From Methanobacteriota archaeon (GTDB lineage: Archaea; Thermoplasmatota; Poseidoniia; Poseidoniales; Thalassarchaeaceae): DNA of 14,995 nt. The DNA lies in the NCBI GenBank assembly GCA_002731195.1, contig PCAI01000069.1, positions 1 to 14,995 of the forward strand. Reading direction: 5' to 3'. The translations under genes were made by a program, and so were the position numbers. Positions 6,184-12,839 of this stretch are shown here, one piece after another. The notes under the pieces were generated by a model that was not told the origin of the DNA, searched no databases, and was given only the letters and a program-made list of their open reading frames with translations. The stretch's first letter is position 1. Every line of letters starts with the position of its first letter.

Positions 6184-7503
6184 ATGAAAATCATCAACGA
6201 TACCATTCATGGCCAATTTAAACTCAATGGCGTTTGTCAAGAATTACTAAAAACTCCTGAAATGAACAAACTTAGTCACATAAAACAATTAGGATTAGCC
6301 CATTTAGTTTTTCCAGGTGCCCATCATACCCGTTTTGAACATTCTCTGGGAGTATCTCATGTAGCTGGTATGATGGCAAAACAATTGGACTTAAACGATC
6401 ATGAGAAACTAACCGTACAAGTCGCAGGAATGTTACATGATGTTGGTCATGGACCATATTCTCATACTCTAGAGCATATATTACATGAGAGAGGAGGTTT
6501 AGACCATATGTCCATCACAGAAGGAATAATTTTGGGAGATTATGACATAATAAGAGCTGATGAATCTCCCTCTCAAGAAGAAAGGATTTTTATTCCAGAT
6601 ATTCTCGAAAAAAACGATCTCGATCCAGAAGAAGTAGCTAGCCTAATTAGGGGCCCAAATGCAGGAGGAACTGAAAGATCTCTACTTTCATGGATCGAAG
6701 GTCAAGAAGATTTTACCCATGCCGACAACACTCTTGAGCATCTAGTGCACGGTCCAGTTGATTGCGATCAGATAGATTACTTATTACGCGATTCTCATTT
6801 TACTGGAGTTAAACACGGAGTAATAGATCATAGGAGGCTGATATCGAGTATGTCTAGAAAAGGAGGAGATATATCAATCAAAGAAGGTGGACTAACTGCA
6901 CTAGAGGGAATGTTAATGGCTCGCGGTTTGATGTATAGTTCGGTATATTTCCATAGAGTTACTAGGGTTACTGAAGTTATGTTGTCAAGTGCTGTTGAGA
7001 GGAGTATGGATGATCTACCCGATTCAGTTGAGATGCAAAGATTTGTCGATTCTGAAGTTTGGGGGGCACTAAATAAAGCAAATACTTACTCTAGAGATAT
7101 AATCCGTCGTTTTAAGTATCGGCAATTAATGAAAGTATGTATTAGCAGAAGACGTCAGGATTTATCTGAAGATCAAGTAAATCGATTAGTCGAAATGGCT
7201 AATGATTCTATTAAAAGACGTGCCTTTGAAGATGATATTGCACATAGGGCAGGATTATCTCCAGGATACGTCTCTATTGATGTACCCAGTGTCAAACTTC
7301 TTCTTTCAGAACCTAGAATGTCACAAGTTGACATAAAAATAATTGGAGAAGATGGAAAGGTACGTTGGTTAAGGGAACACACCCCCATTGCAGAAGCATT
7401 ACGTAACCGTCAAGTAAGCCAATCTGCTGTTTATGTGATGACAACCCCAAGCCACAAAGAAATAGTTTCTAGTCTAATTGAAAGGTATCTGTTTAATTCT
7501 TAG
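6184..7503 (+). CDS. HD-domain phosphohydrolase of the COG1078 / SAMHD1-like dNTPase family
   Basis: A 439-residue soluble metal-dependent phosphohydrolase. The N-terminus (I-N-D-T-I-H-G, then H-I-K-Q-L-G-L-A-H-L-V-F-P-G-A) and the signature H-T-R-F-E-H-S-L-G-V (48-57) are typical of this family. Metal ligands are visible as His53, His85-Asp86 (L-H-D-V-G-H-G-P) and Asp193 in V-D-C-D-Q-I-D-Y-L-L-R-D-S. Family members hydrolyse dNTPs or related nucleotides, including to nucleoside and triphosphate; the substrate here cannot be told. The C-terminal 200 residues are helical with a final beta-rich part. It is transcribed away from the RHH regulator across a 148-base shared promoter region and is followed by gdhA after a 116-base gap, so the two are probably separate transcripts. 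A role in nucleotide pool control is inferred from the family. Confidence 0.9.
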   Translation: MKIINDTIHGQFKLNGVCQELLKTPEMNKLSHIKQLGLAHLVFPGAHHTRFEHSLGVSHVAGMMAKQLDLNDHEKLTVQVAGMLHDVGHGPYSHTLEHILHERGGLDHMSITEGIILGDYDIIRADESPSQEERIFIPDILEKNDLDPEEVASLIRGPNAGGTERSLLSWIEGQEDFTHADNTLEHLVHGPVDCDQIDYLLRDSHFTGVKHGVIDHRRLISSMSRKGGDISIKEGGLTALEGMLMARGLMYSSVYFHRVTRVTEVMLSSAVERSMDDLPDSVEMQRFVDSEVWGALNKANTYSRDIIRRFKYRQLMKVCISRRRQDLSEDQVNRLVEMANDSIKRRAFEDDIAHRAGLSPGYVSIDVPSVKLLLSEPRMSQVDIKIIGEDGKVRWLREHTPIAEALRNRQVSQSAVYVMTTPSHKEIVSSLIERYLFNS

Positions 7504-7619
7504 TAACCTAGATTTAACTATCCTTGCCCATAATTAAGGGACATTATTCAAAAGGAGTAGTTTAGTCGGAGGGCCATTCGGTTACAGGAAAAGTAATCGT
7601 TAAAACCTTGGTGAATCCC

Positions 7620-8975
7620 ATGGACGATACAATGAAATTGGTATATGAAGATGTAATGACAAGAGATCCTAATCAGCCTGAATTTCATCAGGCTGTAGAG
7701 GAAGTACTGGATAGCTTATCTCCAGTTATCAAACAACATCCAGAATATTTGCCAGTTGTTAAAGCAATGGTCGAGGCAGAGAGAATAATCCAATTCAGAG
7801 TGCCATGGTATGATGATGCAGGAAATCTACACGTAAATAGGGGTTTCAGGATACAAATGAATAGCGCAATAGGGCCTTACAAAGGAGGCCTACGATTCCA
7901 TTCTTCTGTTAATCAATCAATACTTAAGTTCCTTGCATTTGAGCAGGTGTTCAAGAATAGTTTGACCGGGTTGCCAATGGGCGGAGGGAAAGGCGGCTCA
8001 GATTTTAACCCAAAAGGAAAAACAGATGCCGAAGTAATGCGATTCTGTCAATCTTTTATGATGGAGTTATGGAGACATATAGGAAATAATCTAGATGTTC
8101 CAGCAGGAGACATAGGAGTCGGAGGAAGGGAAATTGGATATTTGTTTGGAATGTATAAAAAATTAGCCAATGAATTCACAGGAATATTGACTGGCAAAGG
8201 TCCTTCATATGGCGGGGCACTTATCCGTCCAGAAGCTACTGGATATGGTTTGGTTTATTTCGCGAAAGAGATGTTAGCAACACAAAATAAATCATTTGAA
8301 GGTGCAGAATGTAGCATTAGTGGTAGTGGGAATGTAGCTCAATTTGCAGCCGAAAAGGTTCTTGATTTAGGAGGTAAAGTAGTTACTATGTCCGACTCTT
8401 CAGGATGGATTCATGATCCTTCTGGAATTGATAGGGAGAAGTTAAAGTGGATAATGGATCTTAAAAATAATAGACGTGGAAGAATTAGTGAATATGCAGA
8501 AAACTTTGAAGGAGTAGTTTTTACAAAATCAGAACCTGAACCTGCTTCTAATGGCCTTTGGGGCGTAGATGTTGATGTCGCTTTACCATGTGCTACTCAG
8601 AATGAAATTAATGCAAAGGAAGCAGAAATGTTAGTTTCTAATAATGTCATTGCAGTAGCGGAAGGTGCTAATATGCCCTGTACTCCTGAAGCTGTAGAAG
8701 TATTCCATAAAAATGGCATACTATTCGCCCCTGGAAAAGCATCAAATGCAGGCGGCGTAGCCACTTCCGGATTAGAAATGTCTCAGAATAGTCTTAGATT
8801 GTCTTGGTCTCGTGAAGAAGTGGATGAGAAACTACATTCAATAATGGTTAATATACACCAAAACGCATTTGAAACTGCGGCCAAATATGGTATGCCAGGA
8901 AATTATGTTGCAGGAGCTAATATTGCTGGTTTCCTCAAAGTAGCAGAAGCTATGACTGCTCAAGGATTGATCTAA
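7620..8975 (+). CDS. gdhA: NADP-specific glutamate dehydrogenase (bacterial GdhA type)
   Basis: Interconverts 2-oxoglutarate plus ammonia and glutamate in the cytoplasm; the main assimilation route for ammonium. With the ATG at 7620 the protein has 451 residues and starts collinear with E. coli GdhA (447). TTG (7608) and GTG (7611) in frame upstream are less likely. Visible features: G-P-Y-K-G-G-L-R-F-H (Lys88), L-P-M-G-G-G-K-G-G-S-D-F with catalytic Lys124, P-A-G-D-I-G-V-G-G-R-E with Asp164, R-P-E-A-T-G-Y-G, and the Rossmann loop G-S-G-N-V-A (235-240). The S-D-S-S-G after the second Rossmann strand resembles NADP-linked E. coli GdhA. Similarity to the bacterial hexameric enzyme is very high along the whole length, unlike the shorter GDHs of many archaea, suggesting ancient transfer. 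The stop overlaps that of the convergent gene by a few bases (CTAA). The promoter is not clear; AAAAGTAAT (7589-7597) would be at leaderless distance. Confidence 0.95.
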   Translation: MDDTMKLVYEDVMTRDPNQPEFHQAVEEVLDSLSPVIKQHPEYLPVVKAMVEAERIIQFRVPWYDDAGNLHVNRGFRIQMNSAIGPYKGGLRFHSSVNQSILKFLAFEQVFKNSLTGLPMGGGKGGSDFNPKGKTDAEVMRFCQSFMMELWRHIGNNLDVPAGDIGVGGREIGYLFGMYKKLANEFTGILTGKGPSYGGALIRPEATGYGLVYFAKEMLATQNKSFEGAECSISGSGNVAQFAAEKVLDLGGKVVTMSDSSGWIHDPSGIDREKLKWIMDLKNNRRGRISEYAENFEGVVFTKSEPEPASNGLWGVDVDVALPCATQNEINAKEAEMLVSNNVIAVAEGANMPCTPEAVEVFHKNGILFAPGKASNAGGVATSGLEMSQNSLRLSWSREEVDEKLHSIMVNIHQNAFETAAKYGMPGNYVAGANIAGFLKVAEAMTAQGLI

Positions 8976-10687
8976 TCTTCTTCGTCATCCAAATCTTGCG
9001 TTAAATTCGCTCTATTGACAAGTGTGTATCCTATGATCATTATACCCAATGAAATACCAACAATTGTTGGTATCACATAAGATAACCCTTCTACTTCGTC
9101 GTTTACTTGCCAGTTTACAGCCTCACTAGTTATATTCCCTCCTCCAAATGAATCCTCTTCTATTATTTGCGTAGGAGTTAAGATAACACATTTCAACTCT
9201 TCACTCCCTGATTTACTGTTTCTCCAGTCAAATATTATTTTTCCAACCTCTCCTGCCTGAACTAGGACATTAGGATAACTATCTGTTTCGGCACTTTCTC
9301 CTGTGCTATTGAGATAGCAAGATATTGCAATATGGGCTGCTGCTGTCCCCTCATTCATCACTTCTCCTATCATCACAATTTTTCCTGATGCCTCCTCTAC
9401 CATGTCTTCAGGTTCCAAACTTAACCATTTTATGTCTGGAGTATTTTGATCTATAATGGTTATTTTTTCATTGGTCAATTTTATTCCCGTTGTTCCGTAA
9501 TTGCCTATTTCTGAATTCTCCGGATTCCAAGCTGTTCTATACTTGATGACATTAATTATTGCATCTTCTTTCCAAATATTATTTGTGGCCCAGATGTTGT
9601 CATCAGACCACCCTATTTCGATAATTCTTTCTCTGCCTCCATCTATGTATGATTTTCCATCATTATCGCTAAAATTAGTATATGTATCAACTCCATACAA
9701 TCCCTTAATTTGATACTCTACCCAGACTGCATCAAATTGAAGATATTGTCCTTTGATTCTCCTCTCCCACTTATCTGTTAAATCTCCAGAACCTGTTGTG
9801 TCTTCGCCCCAATATATGTTGCTTTCTGGCATTGCTCTAATGTCATGATCTTCTAAACTACCTTTGAACATACTTCCTCCTGTAAGTGATATTGATGCGT
9901 TATCATCATTTAGTAAAATTGGCCCCGAACGTATAAAATCACTAGAAAATGTGCTAATATCTCCTGTAGAAGATATCTTAGCACCAATTATGGATGAATT
10001 GTAAAGGCTAAAGTTACCTGATATATCAAGACTATAATCTCGTACTCCTGAAATCATCATATTACTATATTCTAATTCACTAGCTAAATATTGATTGCTA
10101 ATATCATTATGTATTATCGTGACACTACTCAATCCTATGGGGGTTGAGTTATATCCACAGACGCCTATTACTAATTCTTCATCGGTAGATTGAGGAGAGT
10201 AAGAGAATTGTGAATTATTCATCATGAACATATTACCTCCTATGTAAGCTGTTGCTCCATTGAAATTAGTATTACTTGATGAATTTATAAGAATTTCAAC
10301 ATTATTGTCATATGGAGTGATGTCTATCGTAATGGTAGACCTATTATAATCATCACATCTTCTATAACTCACTAATTCTGAAGGTATATTTTCTGATTTC
10401 AGTGTAGCCCCTTCGAGAATTACAAATCCTCCTTCATCTATCACCAATGATGATTCTGAAGAGAAAGTTACTTCCGAATCAATAATAGTCAACTTCCCTC
10501 CACTTAATACTCTCACAACTCCATCTATATCCTGATCCTCTGTCCAAGTAATGTCTGATTCTATTAACAAGTCATCTATATCTTCTGCTATGGTATTTCC
10601 AACAATCGTGAGGCTTGCAATAAACATTGACAAAATTAAGGTCACTATATGCTTCTTCATCACACTTCGCTCATATGCATACTCCAT
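8972..10687 (-). CDS. Secreted, membrane-anchored hypothetical protein rich in N-glycosylation sequons
   Basis: A 571-residue exported protein without a recognised family. The N-terminus has a signal peptide (K-K-H-I-V-T-L-I-L-S, hydrophobic to about residue 33, ending near T-I-A-E). The next part (about 50-300) shows strand-turn repeats with G-G-K-L-T-I-I-D-S and S-S-L-V-I-D-E-G-G patterns like a right-handed beta-helix. Around 425-520 lies an Ig/CARDB-like segment (I-V-M-I-G-E-V-M-N-E-G-T-A). A single membrane helix (S-Y-V-I-P-T-I-V-G-I-S-L-G) precedes an acidic cytoplasmic tail ending D-L-D-D-E-E-D. Ten extracellular N-X-S/T sequons are present, and the nearby aglB could modify them. The ATG at 10687 is favoured because a TATA box sits 25 bases upstream; the ATG at 10660, directly before the K-K of the signal peptide, is the alternative. 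The stop overlaps that of gdhA. Surface or cell-wall-like role inferred. Confidence 0.85.
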   Translation of the reverse strand: MEYAYERSVMKKHIVTLILSMFIASLTIVGNTIAEDIDDLLIESDITWTEDQDIDGVVRVLSGGKLTIIDSEVTFSSESSLVIDEGGFVILEGATLKSENIPSELVSYRRCDDYNRSTITIDITPYDNNVEILINSSSNTNFNGATAYIGGNMFMMNNSQFSYSPQSTDEELVIGVCGYNSTPIGLSSVTIIHNDISNQYLASELEYSNMMISGVRDYSLDISGNFSLYNSSIIGAKISSTGDISTFSSDFIRSGPILLNDDNASISLTGGSMFKGSLEDHDIRAMPESNIYWGEDTTGSGDLTDKWERRIKGQYLQFDAVWVEYQIKGLYGVDTYTNFSDNDGKSYIDGGRERIIEIGWSDDNIWATNNIWKEDAIINVIKYRTAWNPENSEIGNYGTTGIKLTNEKITIIDQNTPDIKWLSLEPEDMVEEASGKIVMIGEVMNEGTAAAHIAISCYLNSTGESAETDSYPNVLVQAGEVGKIIFDWRNSKSGSEELKCVILTPTQIIEEDSFGGGNITSEAVNWQVNDEVEGLSYVIPTIVGISLGIMIIGYTLVNRANLTQDLDDEED

Positions 10688-10707
10688 GAATAGTTCGGTT
10701 GTTTACT

Positions 10708-10716
10708 TATTTTTAA
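10708..10716. promoter_or_regulatory. AT element placed as TATA box for both divergent genes
   Basis: TATTTTTAA on plus reads TTAAAAATA on minus. Its centre (10712) lies 25 bases from the ATG of the minus-strand surface protein at 10687, which makes that mRNA leaderless. On the plus strand a start about 26 bases away (near 10738) gives carS a 15-base leader holding GGGAG (10744-10748), four bases before the ATG at 10753. No other good TATA box is seen in the 65-base gap. Confidence 0.45.
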
Positions 10717-10752
10717 CGATAGACTCTTTGACTTATTCATATTGGGAGTGCT

Positions 10753-11406
10753 ATGGAAGCAGTCGAGTTTTTGCTAAATGTCTTTACAGTTTTGATATTA
10801 TACGGCCCTGCATATCTTGCCAATACTGGTGCAATGTTATTTGGAAAATGGATTCCTGACGCAACCGGACTTCCAAAAATAACTATTGACCAAGGACGTA
10901 ACTGGTATGATGGAAATAGGATATTGGGAGATGGTAAGTCATGGAATGGACTTTTAGGAGGCGCATTCATTAGTTCTTTATTGATGCTCATTTCTCATAC
11001 GCTATGGGAAGGAAAATCATTTGAAAATTCAAAGCCTTTTATTGATCCATTGGAAATGGCTAACGAATCTGATTGGTTTTGGATAATGAATGATTCATTA
11101 GCAGCATGTATTCTCGGTTTTTCATTGGGAATAGCATGTTTAATAGGTGACTCATTAGGCTCATTCATAAAGAGAAGGAGAGGCTTAAAGAGAGAAGGAG
11201 ATATTAGTTCAAAGGCACCAATTCTAGATACAATGCCTTTCGCGATATCAATTTTCTTATTTGGTTTCATACTATTCCCTAATCAAATATTAACTCAAGA
11301 TGTTTTAGTAATGCCAATTATAATACTATTAATTATCACACCTTTAATCCACCGTTTGACAAATATTTTGGGTTATAGAATGGGACTAAAAGATGTGCCC
11401 TATTGA
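10753..11406 (+). CDS. carS: CDP-archaeol synthase
   Basis: Integral membrane enzyme that transfers CMP from CTP to unsaturated archaetidic acid (digeranylgeranylglyceryl phosphate), giving CDP-archaeol, the activated precursor of archaeal polar lipids. At 217 residues it is slightly longer than many CarS proteins. Family marks are P-A-Y-L-A-N (19-24), N-R-I-L-G-D-G-K-S-W-N-G (55-66), the conserved G-D-S-L-G-S-F-I-K-R-R-x-G-L-K-R-E-G (132-149), A-P-I-L-D-T (155-160) and the end T-P-L-I-H-R-L-x-N-I-L-G-Y-R-M-G-L-K-D-V-P-Y. Four or five hydrophobic helices are apparent. The segment 83-110, between the second and third helices, is a longer, charged and tryptophan-rich loop. GGGAG lies four bases before the ATG. 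purD follows after 54 bases in the same direction. Confidence 0.95.
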   Translation: MEAVEFLLNVFTVLILYGPAYLANTGAMLFGKWIPDATGLPKITIDQGRNWYDGNRILGDGKSWNGLLGGAFISSLLMLISHTLWEGKSFENSKPFIDPLEMANESDWFWIMNDSLAACILGFSLGIACLIGDSLGSFIKRRRGLKREGDISSKAPILDTMPFAISIFLFGFILFPNQILTQDVLVMPIIILLIITPLIHRLTNILGYRMGLKDVPY

Positions 11407-11460
11407 TAATTGCATATATGTTCTTATTGTCCATTATCTTCCGAACATATGGGGTCATTA

Positions 11461-12726
11461 ATGGACATACTAATAATAGGCAGCGGAGGAAGAGAACATG
11501 CTTTAGCAATCGGCCTCAGTGATTCTAAATCTGTCAAAAATATACATGTTGCACCAGGTAATGTTGGAACCTCAATAATTGCCCAAAATCATGACATAGA
11601 TATATCAAATTCAGAAGAAATTCTATCTCTGTCATCTGGATTAGGCATAGATCTTGTAATTGTTGGTCCAGAAGCACCACTTGTTGAAGGATTAGCAGAT
11701 TGCCTTAACAGTTCCGAAATTCCTTGTTTTGGACCTATCTCAAAATGGGCTAATTTAGAGGGCTCAAAGAAATATGCAAAAGAAGTAATGGAAAAATTAG
11801 ACATCCCTACTGCTAATTATGTAGAATTGTTCGAAGTATCGGAAAACCATGCTATATTAGATAAATACAAGCCTCCATGGGTAATCAAAAGAGATGTCTT
11901 GGCCGGTGGAAAGGGAGTTACAGTTACCTCTTCAAAGGAAATGGCCACATCGTCAATAAATAATGCTATAGAAATTGATGGAAGTGTTCTAGTAGAGGAA
12001 TTCATGGAAGGAGAAGAGGCTTCAATTCTGGTCATAATGGATGAATCAGATTATGTATGCTTGCCACCTAGTCAAGATCATAAGCGCCTAAAAGACAATG
12101 ATGAAGGGCCAAATACTGGAGGGATGGGGGCTTATGCACCTGCACCAGTCGTTACTTCTTCAATATTAAGAAGAGTGGAAGAAGAAATTGTACAACCTAT
12201 GCACTCATATCTAAAAAATCAAGAATTTCCCTACAGGGGATGCTTATATGTTGGAATAATGATAGATATTGATGGCGCACCAAGGGTGGTGGAATTTAAT
12301 GTAAGATTTGGAGATCCTGAAACTCAAGTAACAATACCTCTAATTTCTTCAGATATCGGTGAACTATTTTTCTCTGCAGCAACAGGTAATCTTTCTAAAG
12401 TTGATGTCAATTTTCATAGTTACAGTTCTGCAACAGTCGTTCTGGCATCGAATAATTATCCTTCTAGGCCAATTATTGGAGACATAATATCGGGCAATAA
12501 CGTTTCTATTGAGGAAGGAGAAATAAGGGCCTTTGTCCACTATGCAGGGACAGCAATTAATGCTGATGGAGACTATGTTTCATCAGGAGGAAGAGTACTC
12601 TCTGCTACTGGAATTGCACCTACATTAAAAGAAGCAGTAGAAGCTTCCTATCAAATTATAAATAATATTCAATTAAAAGACTCTCAGCACCGTTCAGACA
12701 TAGCATTTAGAGCCTTTGAGAGATGA
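11461..12726 (+). CDS. purD: Phosphoribosylamine-glycine ligase (GAR synthetase)
   Basis: Second step of de novo purine synthesis: joins 5-phosphoribosylamine and glycine with ATP to form GAR. The ATP-grasp protein has 421 residues from the ATG at 11461, matching the family length (E. coli 429) and its N-terminus V-I-G-x-G-G-R-E-H-A (here I-I-G-S-G-G-R-E-H-A, 5-14). Other marks are A-P-G-N-x-G-T (31-37), A-G-G-K-G-V (148-153), H-K-R-L-K-D-N-D-E-G-P-N-T-G-G-M-G-A (207-224) and E-F-N-V-R-F-G-D-P-E-T-Q (278-289). The usual K-A-D-G-L-A before the G-K-G-V loop is K-R-D-V-L-A here, an odd but probably tolerated change. An in-frame ATG at 11449 and TTG at 11410 extend past the family start and are not favoured. 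No Shine-Dalgarno is seen; CATATATG (11413-11420) may give its own short-leader transcript, or it is read through from carS. Confidence 0.96.
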   Translation: MDILIIGSGGREHALAIGLSDSKSVKNIHVAPGNVGTSIIAQNHDIDISNSEEILSLSSGLGIDLVIVGPEAPLVEGLADCLNSSEIPCFGPISKWANLEGSKKYAKEVMEKLDIPTANYVELFEVSENHAILDKYKPPWVIKRDVLAGGKGVTVTSSKEMATSSINNAIEIDGSVLVEEFMEGEEASILVIMDESDYVCLPPSQDHKRLKDNDEGPNTGGMGAYAPAPVVTSSILRRVEEEIVQPMHSYLKNQEFPYRGCLYVGIMIDIDGAPRVVEFNVRFGDPETQVTIPLISSDIGELFFSAATGNLSKVDVNFHSYSSATVVLASNNYPSRPIIGDIISGNNVSIEEGEIRAFVHYAGTAINADGDYVSSGGRVLSATGIAPTLKEAVEASYQIINNIQLKDSQHRSDIAFRAFER

Positions 12727-12775
12727 ATGTAAAACCCCTTCTCGGCCTCATTAAGGGTGTTACTCCCACGAACGG

Positions 12776-12782
12776 TTAAAAC
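12776..12782 (+). promoter_or_regulatory. Possible TATA box of aglB
   Basis: TTAAAAC stands in an otherwise mixed sequence between purD and aglB. A start about 26 bases downstream would fall at 12804-12806, exactly at the foot of the hairpin that precedes the ribosome binding site. Motif and spacing only. Confidence 0.35.
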
Positions 12783-12803
12783 AACCCGTCAATTCGCCGC
12801 GAT

Positions 12804-12834
12804 GTTGAGCCTTGAGGCTGCAACACACGGTGAT
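12804..12834 (+). promoter_or_regulatory. Hairpin and strong Shine-Dalgarno in the aglB leader
   Basis: GTTG-AGCC (12804-12811) pairs with GGCT-CAAC (12816-12824, one bulged G) around a TTGA tetraloop; CCG (12797-12799) and CGG (12828-12830) could extend it. GGTGAT (12829-12834) follows and sits five bases before the ATG at 12840, an excellent match to the 16S rRNA 3' end. The outer CCG/CGG pairing would hide the first bases of the Shine-Dalgarno, so the structure could modulate initiation. It also fixes the aglB start. Confidence 0.5.
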
Positions 12835-12839
12835 ATAAT

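Noticed and set aside
7608..7619. TTG or GTG as start of gdhA
   Set aside because: The ATG at 7620 aligns with the N-terminus of bacterial GdhA; the four extra residues have no support.
10737..10991. 84-codon minus-strand frame over the start of carS
   Set aside because: It is antisense to the conserved P-A-Y-L-A-N and L-G-D-G-K region of CarS and has no promoter.
11410..11460. N-terminal extension of PurD from TTG at 11410
   Set aside because: It includes the TATA-like stretch and is absent from the family; the ATG at 11461 fits the I-L-I-I-G-S-G-G start.
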